Shown: positions 34,850-43,535, numbered from the stretch's first letter. The stretch is 64,000 nucleotides of DNA from Bdellovibrionales bacterium CG12_big_fil_rev_8_21_14_0_65_38_15 (GCA_002787775.1 PCUW01000002.1:60498-124497); one strand, 5' to 3'. Notes: generated from the letters alone by a model not told the origin. Numbers and translations are program-made.

Positions 34850-36280
34850 ATGGACAATTTCCTACACTCAATGGAGTCAATTCCGCTAACGGATATCGTT
34901 AAGGAAGAATACCGCAATTATCAGATCTATACGTTGATGGATCGTGCGATTCCATATCTTCAAGATGGTTTAAAACCAGGTCAGCGTCGTATTTTGTACA
35001 CGCTTTGGAGAAACCAATCAAAAGGTCTGACCAAAGTGAGTTCGGCCACGGGTCTTGTTTTAACTCTTCACCCACACGGACCTGCTTCAATTGAAAGTGC
35101 TATCGTCAACATGGCACAAGATTATACTTTTTCTAATAACTACCCATTAATTGATAAGAAAGGGTACTTCGGTGAACGAATGGAAACAGCACCAGCTGCT
35201 GGTCGTTATATCGAGTGTCGTCTTGGCAAAGTTTCAGAATTTTTACTTTTTGATGATATGAACCAAGTTCAAATGGTTCCAAACTACGATGAAACGGTGA
35301 TGGAACCAGTTGCTCTTTTACCAAAACTTCCTATCATGCTTCTTAATGGGGCTGAAGGGATTGGAACAGGCTTTAGTTCTGTTATTCCAAGTTTTAACCA
35401 TAAAGATATTTGCGCTTCACTTCAAGCTTACTTAGAAACAGGAAAGCCTAAAAAACTAAAACCTTACGTTCATTACTATAGTGATAAAATTGATGTTGAT
35501 AAAAAAGGCCGCATGGTCTTTGGGATGCGCTTTGAAAAAATTGGCGAATCTATTTATATAACCGAGCTTCCTCGCGGTTATGACGCTCAAAAAATTTACC
35601 GCTTATTAACTAAGCATATTGATAGCGATTATTTAAAAGATTTCATCGATAGCTCTGTTTCTAATGAAATCAAAATTGAGCTTATTTTTAAGCGTGGCCA
35701 ACAGCCAAGTCTAGAAGAAGTTCAGGAAAAAATCGGTGTTCAGACCTCAATGGTTCCAAATTACACGCTCATTTCAGAGCGAGGAGTTCGAATTTTCGAT
35801 GCTCCGGAAGAAATTATTGAAATTTTTGCCGAGCAAAGACTTGTCGTTGTTCGTCGTCGCTACGAACTTTTGTCAGAAGAGTTTGAGAAAAAAATTCGCC
35901 AAAATAATGAAATCATCAAGTTTATTAAGCAAAAAGAATATGAGATAGCAACAAAGTCGGCTAATAGAAAAACTTACGTCGAATATCTTGTAAAAAGAAA
36001 GTTCACTTTCGCTGAGTATCTGGCCGACATGCCGATCTACCGCATGACTAAGGAAGAAGTGGCCAAGCGAGAACTGCTTGTAAAAAGCGATACCGCTAAG
36101 CTTAAAGAGTTCCAGAAAATTGCTAGTTCTCCTAAATTAGTGAGATCAAAATTGGTCGATGAGCTCAAAGAAGTCGATGAATTTCTGACTGAATGGCTCA
36201 AGAATAAAGACAGAGAACAAGCCAATTTATACAAGAAATTAGAGAAAGAAGGGGCCAAAAAAGGGCGCCGCAAAAGATAA
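34850..36280 (+). CDS. Type IIA topoisomerase A subunit (ParC/GyrA-like), short form
   Basis: This 476-aa breakage-reunion subunit has DGLKPGQRRILYTL near the N-terminus, HPHGPASIESAIVNMAQDY, KGYFGERMETAPAAGRYIECRL with the probable catalytic Tyr in GRYIE, and LPIMLLNGAEGIGTGFSS. Eukaryotic and T4 enzymes have a similar RYI context and NGAEGIGTG, while ParC/GyrA have AMRYTE and NGSSGIAVG. The protein stops after the coiled-coil gate region (ending GAKKGRRKR). It has no beta-pinwheel C-terminal domain, being about 250-400 residues shorter than ParC or GyrA. AAAGGT precedes the ATG. It forms an operon with the B subunit. Confidence 0.85.
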   Translation: MDNFLHSMESIPLTDIVKEEYRNYQIYTLMDRAIPYLQDGLKPGQRRILYTLWRNQSKGLTKVSSATGLVLTLHPHGPASIESAIVNMAQDYTFSNNYPLIDKKGYFGERMETAPAAGRYIECRLGKVSEFLLFDDMNQVQMVPNYDETVMEPVALLPKLPIMLLNGAEGIGTGFSSVIPSFNHKDICASLQAYLETGKPKKLKPYVHYYSDKIDVDKKGRMVFGMRFEKIGESIYITELPRGYDAQKIYRLLTKHIDSDYLKDFIDSSVSNEIKIELIFKRGQQPSLEEVQEKIGVQTSMVPNYTLISERGVRIFDAPEEIIEIFAEQRLVVVRRRYELLSEEFEKKIRQNNEIIKFIKQKEYEIATKSANRKTYVEYLVKRKFTFAEYLADMPIYRMTKEEVAKRELLVKSDTAKLKEFQKIASSPKLVRSKLVDELKEVDEFLTEWLKNKDREQANLYKKLEKEGAKKGRRKR

Positions 36281-36298
36281 ATCACAAAGGCGTGATTT
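36279..36298 (+). terminator. Hairpin after the topoisomerase A gene
   Basis: AAATCAC pairs with GTGATTT (7 bp, loop AAAGGC) right at the stop codon. Only a short T run is present at the end of the stem, so it is a weak candidate terminator. Confidence 0.4.
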
Positions 36299-36329
36299 TA
36301 TGTTGGAATAAAATCTTCTTTCTTGCTAA

Positions 36330-36388
36330 CCTATTGTTAATAGGAGTTTAAATAAACAGCGTTCATATGTAGGAAACACTGTTTATTT
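36330..36388. promoter_or_regulatory. Two inverted repeats in the leader of the IHF-like gene
   Basis: CCTATT-GTT-AATAGG (36330-36344) is followed by a perfect 10-bp inverted repeat, AAATAAACAG (36350-36359) and CTGTTTATTT (36379-36388), with a 19-nt loop. Both sit 27-85 bp upstream of the start of the IHF/HU-like gene. They could be an operator (IHF genes are often autoregulated) or leader hairpins. Confidence 0.5.
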
Positions 36389-36414
36389 CATGGTTGAGTC
36401 ACGGAGGATGCAGC

Positions 36415-36837
36415 ATGAGTCTCACGAAGGCCGACATTGTCGAGAGAGTTTACAAGGAAGCAGGTTTCTCTAAGAAGGAAGCGGCTGACTTAGTTGATCT
36501 CGTTTTTAAAGTGATTAAAGACACTTTAGCTCGCGGTGAAAAAGTTAAAATTTCTGGTTTTGGTAATTTCTCTATCCGCGATAAAGCAACGCGAATCGGA
36601 CGAAATCCTCAAACAGGTGATGCGATGGAAATCTCAGCACGACGTGTTTTAACTTTTAAACCATCCCAGGTATTAAAAGAAGACGTGACGGCAAGATACT
36701 CACATCGTCTGGATGATAAGGGTGGTGAGAATACTTCACTTCCTGCTAAAGAAGGCACGAACCGCGCCCTTAGCTTATTTATGTCTAATTCTGAAGATGG
36801 CTATGCCACTGACGATGACGACAACGATGATTATTAA
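36415..36837 (+). CDS. ihfA: Integration host factor alpha-like DNA-bending protein with acidic tail
   Basis: This 140-aa protein has an HU/IHF core (residues 1-95: SLTKADIVERVYKEAGFSKKEA, the GFGNFSIRDKATRIGRNPQTG arm with the DNA-intercalating Pro in RNPQTG, then RRVLTFKPSQVLK). The start and arm sequence fit IhfA. The roughly 45-residue C-terminal extension ends in an acidic run (DDDDNDDY) and is not part of normal IhfA (about 99 aa). GGAGG lies 7 nt before the ATG at 36415; the ORF-track start at 36394 has none. The MerR gene follows after 26 bp, the usual ihfA-merR order in proteobacteria. Confidence 0.88.
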   Translation: MSLTKADIVERVYKEAGFSKKEAADLVDLVFKVIKDTLARGEKVKISGFGNFSIRDKATRIGRNPQTGDAMEISARRVLTFKPSQVLKEDVTARYSHRLDDKGGENTSLPAKEGTNRALSLFMSNSEDGYATDDDDNDDY

Positions 36838-36863
36838 TCATGCTTGAAACGATTGGAGCCCCC

Positions 36864-37274
36864 ATGATCCAACTTCCTAATAAATCACATTTTAAAGCGG
36901 ATGAAGTTTGTGGCTTCACAGGTGTTAAGCCTTACGTTTTAAGGTTTTGGGAAACTGAGTTCGATTCTATTTCTCCCGTTGTTTCTTCTTCAGGTCAAAA
37001 GCTCTACGAGCAAAGTGACGTTGAAGCTATTCTAGAAATTAAAAGACTTCTCTTTGACGATAAGATGACTGTCGAGCAAGCTCGCCATGAAATGTCTCTT
37101 AGAAAAGAAACTCCAAGTGTTTCTGATTTTACAGAAAATGAGATGCCGTCTGCAAGAACTGAGCTGCAAGGGTTTGGGGCGAATGATCTTAAAAAACTTG
37201 GGGATGCCAAAATTCTGCTTCAAGAATTAGTTGGTCTTACTCAAAATATTCAACAGAGACATAACTGGCTGTAG
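36864..37274 (+). CDS. MerR-family transcriptional regulator
   Basis: This 136-aa protein has an N-terminal MerR winged helix (about residues 8-75: FKADEVCGFTGVKPYVLRFWETEFDSISP, then LYEQSDVEAILEIKRLLFDDKMTVEQAR). It is the short ihfA-linked MerR type that lacks an obvious effector-binding domain. No metal-binding cysteine pair is visible. The start is the ATG at 36864 with GGAG 5 nt upstream rather than 36840. The 3' end overlaps the convergent polyprenyl synthase gene by 48 bp. Confidence 0.88.
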   Translation: MIQLPNKSHFKADEVCGFTGVKPYVLRFWETEFDSISPVVSSSGQKLYEQSDVEAILEIKRLLFDDKMTVEQARHEMSLRKETPSVSDFTENEMPSARTELQGFGANDLKKLGDAKILLQELVGLTQNIQQRHNWL

Positions 37275-38141
37275 CTGGTTATTGTCTCTGATATGAGTTT
37301 CAATATTCTTTTGACCTTTCAGTGCTGCCTCTAACGTTTTCTTATAATACAACGCCAATTCATTCTTAATATTTTTGCTCGCCATCTGATCAACCGTTTT
37401 TAAAAGCTTTTGCGTTTTGTTTGAACACTTCGCTGTTAATTTTGGCCATGGATTAATATCTTTTTCATGCTGACTAAGTGTCTCATCGCAAAGCTCAAGC
37501 AAATCATCAAGTAGTTGAAAAGAAACACCAACAGCGTAACCTAAGCGCCAAAGCTGCTTAAGAGACTTGGTTTCAACTTTAGGAGTGGCTAGCAAAGCCC
37601 CGCCGACTAAAGACAACTGAATCAGTCTCGCAGTTTTTAGCTCATGGGTTTTAAGTAGGTTTTCAAACGAGAGATTCATCTCATGAGACAGATCAAGTGC
37701 CTGGCCTTGAATCAAACCTTTCGGCCCAAGTGCATGAGCGCTAATTTGACTCAGCAGTTGTGCGCTTGGGTGAGTAATTCGGCTTAGCAGTCTAAAACTA
37801 GCAATGGATAAACCATCACCTGCGAGAATGGCCTGCCATTGGCCAAATTTTTTATGAGTGGAGAGTTGACCTCTACGCATATCATCATCGTCCATAGCGG
37901 GAAGATCATCATGAATTAACGTATATGCGTGATGAATTTCTAAAGCAGTACACAACTTCCATAGATCTTCGTTGTAAGCGGCTTGATCGCGGCTAGAATC
38001 GTTGAAAGAGGCTAAGGCTAACTTAGGTCTAAAGAGTTTACCTGCTGGCAATACGCCGTATTTGTAGACGTCTGCGAACGAATGTCTTGGAAGGCATTGG
38101 TTAAGATAGAATTCAATTTTTTGATCAAGCTGATTATTCAT
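37227..38141 (-). CDS. ispA: Polyprenyl (farnesyl/geranylgeranyl) diphosphate synthase
   Basis: This 304-aa trans-isoprenyl diphosphate synthase condenses DMAPP or GPP with IPP in the cytoplasm. The first Asp-rich motif is DDLPAMDDDDMRRG (about residue 80). The second motif reads DDLLE instead of the usual DDxxD. GQALDLS and the LIQGQ segment are typical of IspA-type short-chain synthases. It overlaps gspN by 4 bp at its start, so it sits at the end of the secretion operon, and it overlaps the convergent MerR gene by 48 bp at its end. Product length (C15 or C20) not determined. Confidence 0.88.
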   Translation of the reverse strand: MNNQLDQKIEFYLNQCLPRHSFADVYKYGVLPAGKLFRPKLALASFNDSSRDQAAYNEDLWKLCTALEIHHAYTLIHDDLPAMDDDDMRRGQLSTHKKFGQWQAILAGDGLSIASFRLLSRITHPSAQLLSQISAHALGPKGLIQGQALDLSHEMNLSFENLLKTHELKTARLIQLSLVGGALLATPKVETKSLKQLWRLGYAVGVSFQLLDDLLELCDETLSQHEKDINPWPKLTAKCSNKTQKLLKTVDQMASKNIKNELALYYKKTLEAALKGQKNIETHIRDNNQLQPVMSLLNILSKTN

Positions 38142-39055
38142 AGAAAATTAGGGCGAGTTTGCCCTAAAGGACCTTTCAATTCAAGCTTATAAAAGCCGTC
38201 GGTCGGCTCTTTGCCCTGCAATAAAAGTTTGACCAGAGGAATCGCTTCAAAAAATTCATCAGAAAAGCGAATTTCTCCAGTCAAATCAGCGTTTGAATAA
38301 AGCATATTGTAACGATTGAGTGTCAAATTACCTTTAAAGTTTGCAGCAAGAGTTGAGTTTGGTGCACCCAGAGTTAGTTTTTCAATAAAGAGTTTTCCTC
38401 CAGCATCCATTTCTGAAAGCAGAACAAGAGAGCCAAGATTCATGGGAGGAAGTAAAAATCCTGCGATATTGGCGATCTTGGTTTTAAGACTTTGAGATTC
38501 AATTTTTAATTTTGCGTTACTGATTTGATTTTCAGCAATTTCAACAAGTCCATCAATTGCAAGCTCGCCTGCAATGAGATCCATTCCAGATAATGTAGAA
38601 ATAATATCCGAGCCAATTTTTGTATCAGCAATTCGAATCACACGGCCTGATAGACCAATGGCAGGATAAGCTTCAATATGACTTTCTTCAGTTGTTGCAA
38701 GAATCTTAAATCGAACACCAAAAGGAGAAAAGTTTGGTCCTGCAAAAGTGACGGCCAATTGATCGAGGGCCAAGTCACTGCCAGGTTTTTGAAAACATGC
38801 ACCGGTGATGACTGGGTTTTTAAAACTAATTCCTGGAAAAAGGTAGGACAATTCAATTTTATCATAAGAGATAGGACAAGCTCGTTGAGAACGGATGATT
38901 TTCTCCGTCATACCAACCAATGTTTTTTCAAAAGGAAAAGTAAAAATAAAGGTGACAATGAAAAGCAGAAGAACCAGTAACCAACGTTTGAAACCTTTGC
39001 CAGTTTCACTAACATAGATTTCTGGTTGGAGATGATTTTCTGGCATTTTCTTCAT
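38138..39055 (-). CDS. gspN: Type II secretion system protein GspN
   Basis: This 305-aa bitopic inner-membrane protein has one transmembrane segment (about residues 25-45, WLLVLLLFIVTFIFTFPF). The long periplasmic region rich in beta strands fits the GspN family found in delta-type bacteria (YDKIELSYLFPGISFKNP, repeated GxL strands). GspN is an accessory of the secretion platform. It starts 2 bp after gspM and overlaps ispA by 4 bp. Confidence 0.85.
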   Translation of the reverse strand: MKKMPENHLQPEIYVSETGKGFKRWLLVLLLFIVTFIFTFPFEKTLVGMTEKIIRSQRACPISYDKIELSYLFPGISFKNPVITGACFQKPGSDLALDQLAVTFAGPNFSPFGVRFKILATTEESHIEAYPAIGLSGRVIRIADTKIGSDIISTLSGMDLIAGELAIDGLVEIAENQISNAKLKIESQSLKTKIANIAGFLLPPMNLGSLVLLSEMDAGGKLFIEKLTLGAPNSTLAANFKGNLTLNRYNMLYSNADLTGEIRFSDEFFEAIPLVKLLLQGKEPTDGFYKLELKGPLGQTRPNFL

Positions 39056-39057
39056 AA

Positions 39058-39675
39058 CTATCTTTGGCTAGAAACAAATAATAAGTTGATCTTACCTTTC
39101 AAAATACTTTGATCGATACGATTTTCAATTCTCATCCCACTGACTTTGATACGTTCTCTTTCTTCAAGATTCTTAACTAGTTCGGTGAACTGTTCAGTCG
39201 ATAGTTTATCAAAGCTAATGGCGGCGTCGTAAGACTTAAGGCTGCCAGCAGCTTTGCCTTCTTGAAAGCTAGTTACAGTCACAATACTTGTTGGTATGCG
39301 AATACGGCCTAAAACATTTGCAATACGAGTTTGTAGTTCTGATTGAGCAGAGATTGGAGCTTGTAAGACGATCTCACGACCCTTGTTGTCACTTTCAATT
39401 CTTTTGCTATTAAACAATTCAATCTGACTTAAAATTTCATTTTTGTTTTCAATATTTGAGCGAAGAGATGAATTCATTAACCAGACCACCATTAAAAGTA
39501 GAACTGGAATAAATAACAAAAGATAAGACATCGTAAGATTAGCAATTTTTTGTTGTTGATCAGTTAATTTGCCAACCACAGATTGAAATTGGCCATAGAA
39601 TGCTTGGTTTTTAAGTTGGTCTACCAGCTTAAAAAGTGCTTCATCTAGTTGTTGAAATGGAGATTTCTTATTCAT
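39058..39675 (-). CDS. gspM: Type II secretion system protein GspM
   Basis: This 205-aa protein has a cytoplasmic N-terminus, one transmembrane helix (about residues 50-68, YLLLFIPVLLLMVVWLM) and a periplasmic coiled-coil plus ferredoxin-like domain, the GspM plan. GspM pairs with GspL to anchor the GspE ATPase to the membrane. Sequence similarity in this family is low, so the call rests on topology and position between gspL (7 bp) and gspN (2 bp). Confidence 0.8.
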   Translation of the reverse strand: MNKKSPFQQLDEALFKLVDQLKNQAFYGQFQSVVGKLTDQQQKIANLTMSYLLLFIPVLLLMVVWLMNSSLRSNIENKNEILSQIELFNSKRIESDNKGREIVLQAPISAQSELQTRIANVLGRIRIPTSIVTVTSFQEGKAAGSLKSYDAAISFDKLSTEQFTELVKNLEERERIKVSGMRIENRIDQSILKGKINLLFVSSQR

Positions 39676-39682
39676 AACAGTC

Positions 39683-41263
39683 TCAATACTTAAAAGTAAT
39701 TGTTACTTCTTTACTACTATTACCAGGTCCTGAAGCGTAATCAGTTAAGTTTGCACTTGAAAGAGCGGCTTGGGCCTTCATTAGATCGTCATTATTATCA
39801 GAAGTTAACACTAGTCTGGCGTTACCATTTTCTGCTTCAAAATAGGCAACCTTAGTCGTTCCTGCTTGAGCGAGAGCTTGGCTTACTTCAACTAATGGAG
39901 CGATGGCTTTTTCTTTGATAGCGGACTGAACCAATGAAACTTCTTGGCTCATTTCTAAATTCTTCTTTTTAAGTGCAGCTAGAATTCGTTTTGGTTGTGA
40001 AGGGTAGTAACGTCTTTCGGTCACAGGGATACCAAGAGTTGGTGTCTTTAGTGAGCGAATAACTTCAGCATCAACTAATTTATTTTCACGCTCTAGAAAA
40101 ACAAATCTTTCAACCATCATGAAGGTTATAAGTAATAAGCAAATAGCAGCCGTTCTTACAGCTAAAAAGCTAATTGAATATAATGGCAGTTGACCTGACA
40201 TCGTATTGGCAAAAGCTCCTGATAAGAAATTTGGAATTATTTCTTTATCAAGCTGAGAGATACCCATCATGTTAACACTAGACATACTTAATGATGAATC
40301 TTCAAACGAATCATCACTACCTTGAACCCATGTTGAGTAATCTAAAAGTTCAACTCTTACACCAATCGCTTGAGATAAGAAGTTGGCAATATTATTAATC
40401 CTTGAAGAACCACCGCAAAGATAGATCGTCTCAACTGACTGGCCGTACTTAACTCTAAAGCCAAGTTCCCAGCGCTTAATTTCTGAAATCAAAGGCCACA
40501 GAGTTTGCTTCATAATATTAGCAAACTCACGTTGCTCTGCTGAAACCTCGTTGTACTGCGCATCTGTAAGGAAAAAAGCATTAGCCTGTTTATAGGCAAC
40601 GGCCTCAGCTAGTGGAATCGCATATGTTTTAGAAATAACATCGTCAATGATTCGTCCCGCTGTATGAGAGATATGATTTGAGACGACTTCGGCGCCATTG
40701 ATGAAGTAACCCTTAGTGGTGGAGTGACCAATATCAATAATGGCATAAGGCTGGTTTGCAGCATTGACTCTAGCAAACGAGTCATAAAAATTAAGTTCAG
40801 AAGCTAGAAGCCCTGGAAGAATTTCACTCTTTTCTAATTTTTCGTGAAAGGCTTCAAAGTCATCAACTTTTGAAATTGAAACCAAAGCATCGAAGCTATC
40901 GTTTCTTTTTCTCATCGACGTTGTGTAATGAGCTTTTGAAATGAGAAAGGGAAGGTTTTCATCTAATTGAAAAGGAACCATGAGTTCCGCTTTCTTTTTG
41001 CTGGCAATTGGTAAATGCAAATAACGAGAGGTCACCATTTGTGAAGGCACCTGCATGATGACTTTGCTTTCTGTGCCGTCTTCTAAATAACTTTTGATAA
41101 TGGAGAGTTGGACATCTTGAATAGTGTCTTCAGGGCCAAACTGGCTTAGAACTTTTTGCAGAGGAATTTCTCTATGACTGATAAGAGAAAAATTCTTTTT
41201 GCTTGGATTACATTCAAGAAACTTAATAGAGTAAGTTCCAATGTCGATACAAAGCACGCTCAA
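39683..41263 (-). CDS. gspL: Type II secretion system protein GspL (PilM-like cytoplasmic domain)
   Basis: This 526-aa protein has an actin-like (ASKHA) cytoplasmic domain (residues 1-345), with CIDIGTYSIKFLE, AIIDIGHSTTKGYF and IYLCGGSSRINNI. One transmembrane helix (about 370-392) and a periplasmic domain ending VTITFKY follow. The cytoplasmic part looks nearly PilM-like. It binds the GspE N-domain and couples ATP use to pseudopilus growth. The start is a TTG at 41261-41263 with AGGAGG 7 nt upstream. It follows gspK after a 95-bp gap, the largest within the operon. Confidence 0.88.
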   Translation of the reverse strand: MSVLCIDIGTYSIKFLECNPSKKNFSLISHREIPLQKVLSQFGPEDTIQDVQLSIIKSYLEDGTESKVIMQVPSQMVTSRYLHLPIASKKKAELMVPFQLDENLPFLISKAHYTTSMRKRNDSFDALVSISKVDDFEAFHEKLEKSEILPGLLASELNFYDSFARVNAANQPYAIIDIGHSTTKGYFINGAEVVSNHISHTAGRIIDDVISKTYAIPLAEAVAYKQANAFFLTDAQYNEVSAEQREFANIMKQTLWPLISEIKRWELGFRVKYGQSVETIYLCGGSSRINNIANFLSQAIGVRVELLDYSTWVQGSDDSFEDSSLSMSSVNMMGISQLDKEIIPNFLSGAFANTMSGQLPLYSISFLAVRTAAICLLLITFMMVERFVFLERENKLVDAEVIRSLKTPTLGIPVTERRYYPSQPKRILAALKKKNLEMSQEVSLVQSAIKEKAIAPLVEVSQALAQAGTTKVAYFEAENGNARLVLTSDNNDDLMKAQAALSSANLTDYASGPGNSSKEVTITFKY

Positions 41264-41358
41264 AAAAAGACCTCCTGTCTAACCCCGTCTTAGAAAACTA
41301 GTGTCCACCCTAAAATGATACGGGAAAAGTCAGATAAGTGAAAGAATTGTATGTCTGA

Positions 41359-42651
41359 CTAACTTGGACGGATTTCGATTACTCGAGGCTCAAGTAGTTG
41401 CGTAGGGGCAGGTGTTGGAGTCGGCGTCGGTTGTGGTGGAGGTTGCAATTCGTCTGGATCGGGCGTTGGAGTCGGCTTAGGCTTAGCTGGCTCAGGTGCT
41501 GTTGGAAGATCAATCCAAGCCGTAATTTCATACTCAGAGCGATTGTAAATCCCTTTGCTGACGACTTTAAATAATTTTCCAGCTACTCCAAGTTTAATTC
41601 CTAGATCAGCAAACTCTTTGATACGAGTTTCATAATCAGCTTCACTAGTAATCGCCAATCTTCCAGTCACAAGGGACTTAAATTCTTCTACGGCTTTGAA
41701 TGGATGTGGTTCATCACCTAGCTCAGCATTACCATCACGCCATTTAAAGAATTCTTCGGCCTGTTCTGGAGTAATTTCTGGAAAGAGTAATTGTAATTGA
41801 TCTTTAGTCATTTCATTAAGTGGAATGACACTGACTTCATGGACAGTCAGACGATCCTTAACCAGATCAACAATGGCATCGTTCCAACCCTGTAGAGTAT
41901 AAAGTTCATCAATTGAGGTAAAAGGCGCATGTCTTGGAGTAACATTTTTATCAGAGTATAGGGCAGCAATATTACCAACTAGAGGATCTTCTATTGAATC
42001 TGGAGGATTGACCACATACTTAAGTTCTTTTACTAAAAGCTCTGGATCTGCTTCGCCGTAGATCAGGTCAAAGTTTTCATTTGTTTCACGTTCATCTTGT
42101 AATTCTTTTTCAAACATCTCGGTGAATTTTTTCTCAATAATATTATGTGGAGCTTTTTCTGGATCAGGTTGTTGAGCTGACTGACCTGACTGAGAGTCTG
42201 GGTCAACAGTGGGTTGGATTAAAGTATTTGGATTTAAAAAGCCCGAGACGGCTTGAATGCTCAAACTGATTTGTCCTTGAATTAAGCTATCATCGACAAA
42301 TTTAGTTAAAGCTTCTTTTTGAATAGCAGATGAATTACCCGGAATAGGAATTGGAAAAATAAACGGTTGGGTCACAACATTTTCTAGCATCGATGGCTTA
42401 ATAATATCTTTGACCGAAGGATTTGTTTCTAACGTGTTTAAGGCTTGGCGATAAATTCTAAGTTTAGTCAAAGCCAGAGTTATTCCTGCTTCTGCATTTA
42501 ATCTAGCTTGTTCGCGCTCTTGAAAATTATAAATTTTAATTTTATTAAGCTTCGTCTCAAAGGTGAAGTCGGCCAAAAGATAAGACAAGATGGCAATGGT
42601 ACTAATGACCATTAAAATAGCGACACCTTGTTGGTTTTTAACTGGTTTCAT
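41359..42651 (-). CDS. gspK: Type II secretion minor pseudopilin GspK
   Basis: This is a 430-aa minor pseudopilin. The N-terminal prepilin leader ends QQGVAILMVISTIAILSYL (cleavage after Gly), and RLNAEAGITLALTKL follows as in GspK. The large helical insertion domain with a SIDELYTLQGWNDAIV segment is present. The last roughly 45 residues form a Pro/Thr-rich tail (KPKPTPTPDPDE), which I do not know from classical GspK. GspK caps the pseudopilus tip with GspI and GspJ. It overlaps gspJ by 4 bp. Confidence 0.92.
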   Translation of the reverse strand: MKPVKNQQGVAILMVISTIAILSYLLADFTFETKLNKIKIYNFQEREQARLNAEAGITLALTKLRIYRQALNTLETNPSVKDIIKPSMLENVVTQPFIFPIPIPGNSSAIQKEALTKFVDDSLIQGQISLSIQAVSGFLNPNTLIQPTVDPDSQSGQSAQQPDPEKAPHNIIEKKFTEMFEKELQDERETNENFDLIYGEADPELLVKELKYVVNPPDSIEDPLVGNIAALYSDKNVTPRHAPFTSIDELYTLQGWNDAIVDLVKDRLTVHEVSVIPLNEMTKDQLQLLFPEITPEQAEEFFKWRDGNAELGDEPHPFKAVEEFKSLVTGRLAITSEADYETRIKEFADLGIKLGVAGKLFKVVSKGIYNRSEYEITAWIDLPTAPEPAKPKPTPTPDPDELQPPPQPTPTPTPAPTQLLEPRVIEIRPS

Positions 42652-43535
42652 TCATCACCCTCATCAGGAGGAGGAATAATACCGCCAGTGCCACCACCAC
42701 CGGAGCCAGATGTGTTGGTCTTTCTAAAGATTTGCTTCTCTTCTTCGTCTTTTTTTGTATCAAATTTAGGCCATAACGGACGGATGATTCTTTCAAAAAC
42801 TTGCTCTTGGCCATCAGAGTCGATCCATGTCACTTTAGCTTTAACAATCTTTAAAATATCTTTTTCACTTGAATCATTAAGTCGATCAACGAATTTTTCA
42901 CTACGTTGATCCCAAAAGAAAAACTCTAAGGCTTTAACACTTCTAAGTAGAACTTGAGGGGCACTTTCATCAAAATTAAATTGATCTTCCCAAAGGTCGG
43001 TATTTTGAATCGTTCTAATCCATTCATATTCACCTTCAGGGATGGTTTCTTCTGAGGTTACGACTTTATCTTTTTTTCTAAGCGAGTGTTTAACCCAGGC
43101 ATAGCGAGATTGTTTAGAGTCTTGAAGCTTTCTTCGGTTGGCCGCCGTAAAAAAGATGAGCTCTGATTTTTCTTCAGAAATAACGGCTGGGGCGGCACGA
43201 CCAGTGACTGATTCAAACGGAAAGCGCTCATTAGCTTTAAATTTTGAGGGTACAAACTCTCGTTGTTCTTGCTGGGCTTGCTCTCTAGCGATGGTGGCAT
43301 TGTATTTAGCATGGGCGTAAAGTGGTGACCATGCTTGAGCAAGATCAGATTGTAGGCGATCAAGGGCCCTCATGACTTGAACAAAGGATTTGTCTTCTTT
43401 AAGCACTCGATCTTTTGTTTCGATACTGTTTGAGACGATGGTGTAAATACCGACCATTAAAAAAGCTAAGATGGTAATGGCGATTAAAACTTCGATAAGA
43501 GTAAAACCGCGCTGTGATTTCAATAGATTTTTCAT
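42648..43535 (-). CDS. gspJ: Type II secretion minor pseudopilin GspJ
   Basis: This 295-aa minor pseudopilin has the leader SQRGFTLIEVLIAITILAFLMVGIYTIV. The GspJ-typical body follows (DRLQSDLAQAWSPLY, ELIFFTAANRRK, VLLRSVKALEFFFWD). After the core comes a roughly 45-residue tail ending in a Gly-rich run and PPPDEGDE. It is longer than usual GspJ (about 200 aa). It starts in a TGATG overlap with gspI and overlaps gspK by 4 bp. Confidence 0.92.
   Translation of the reverse strand: MKNLLKSQRGFTLIEVLIAITILAFLMVGIYTIVSNSIETKDRVLKEDKSFVQVMRALDRLQSDLAQAWSPLYAHAKYNATIAREQAQQEQREFVPSKFKANERFPFESVTGRAAPAVISEEKSELIFFTAANRRKLQDSKQSRYAWVKHSLRKKDKVVTSEETIPEGEYEWIRTIQNTDLWEDQFNFDESAPQVLLRSVKALEFFFWDQRSEKFVDRLNDSSEKDILKIVKAKVTWIDSDGQEQVFERIIRPLWPKFDTKKDEEEKQIFRKTNTSGSGGGGTGGIIPPPDEGDE

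Noticed and set aside
34593-34917. Minus-strand ORFs (34593-34880 and 34726-34917) opposite the topoisomerase B tail
   Set aside because: They are mirror reads of the Lys/Ala-codon-rich tail, lack a ribosome binding site and give low-complexity Phe/Ala products.
41360-41500. Short repeated GGTGTTGGAGTCGG-like units at the gspK end, looking like a tandem repeat
   Set aside because: They are the codons of the Pro/Thr-rich tail; imperfect and in frame, so coding rather than a separate repeat array.
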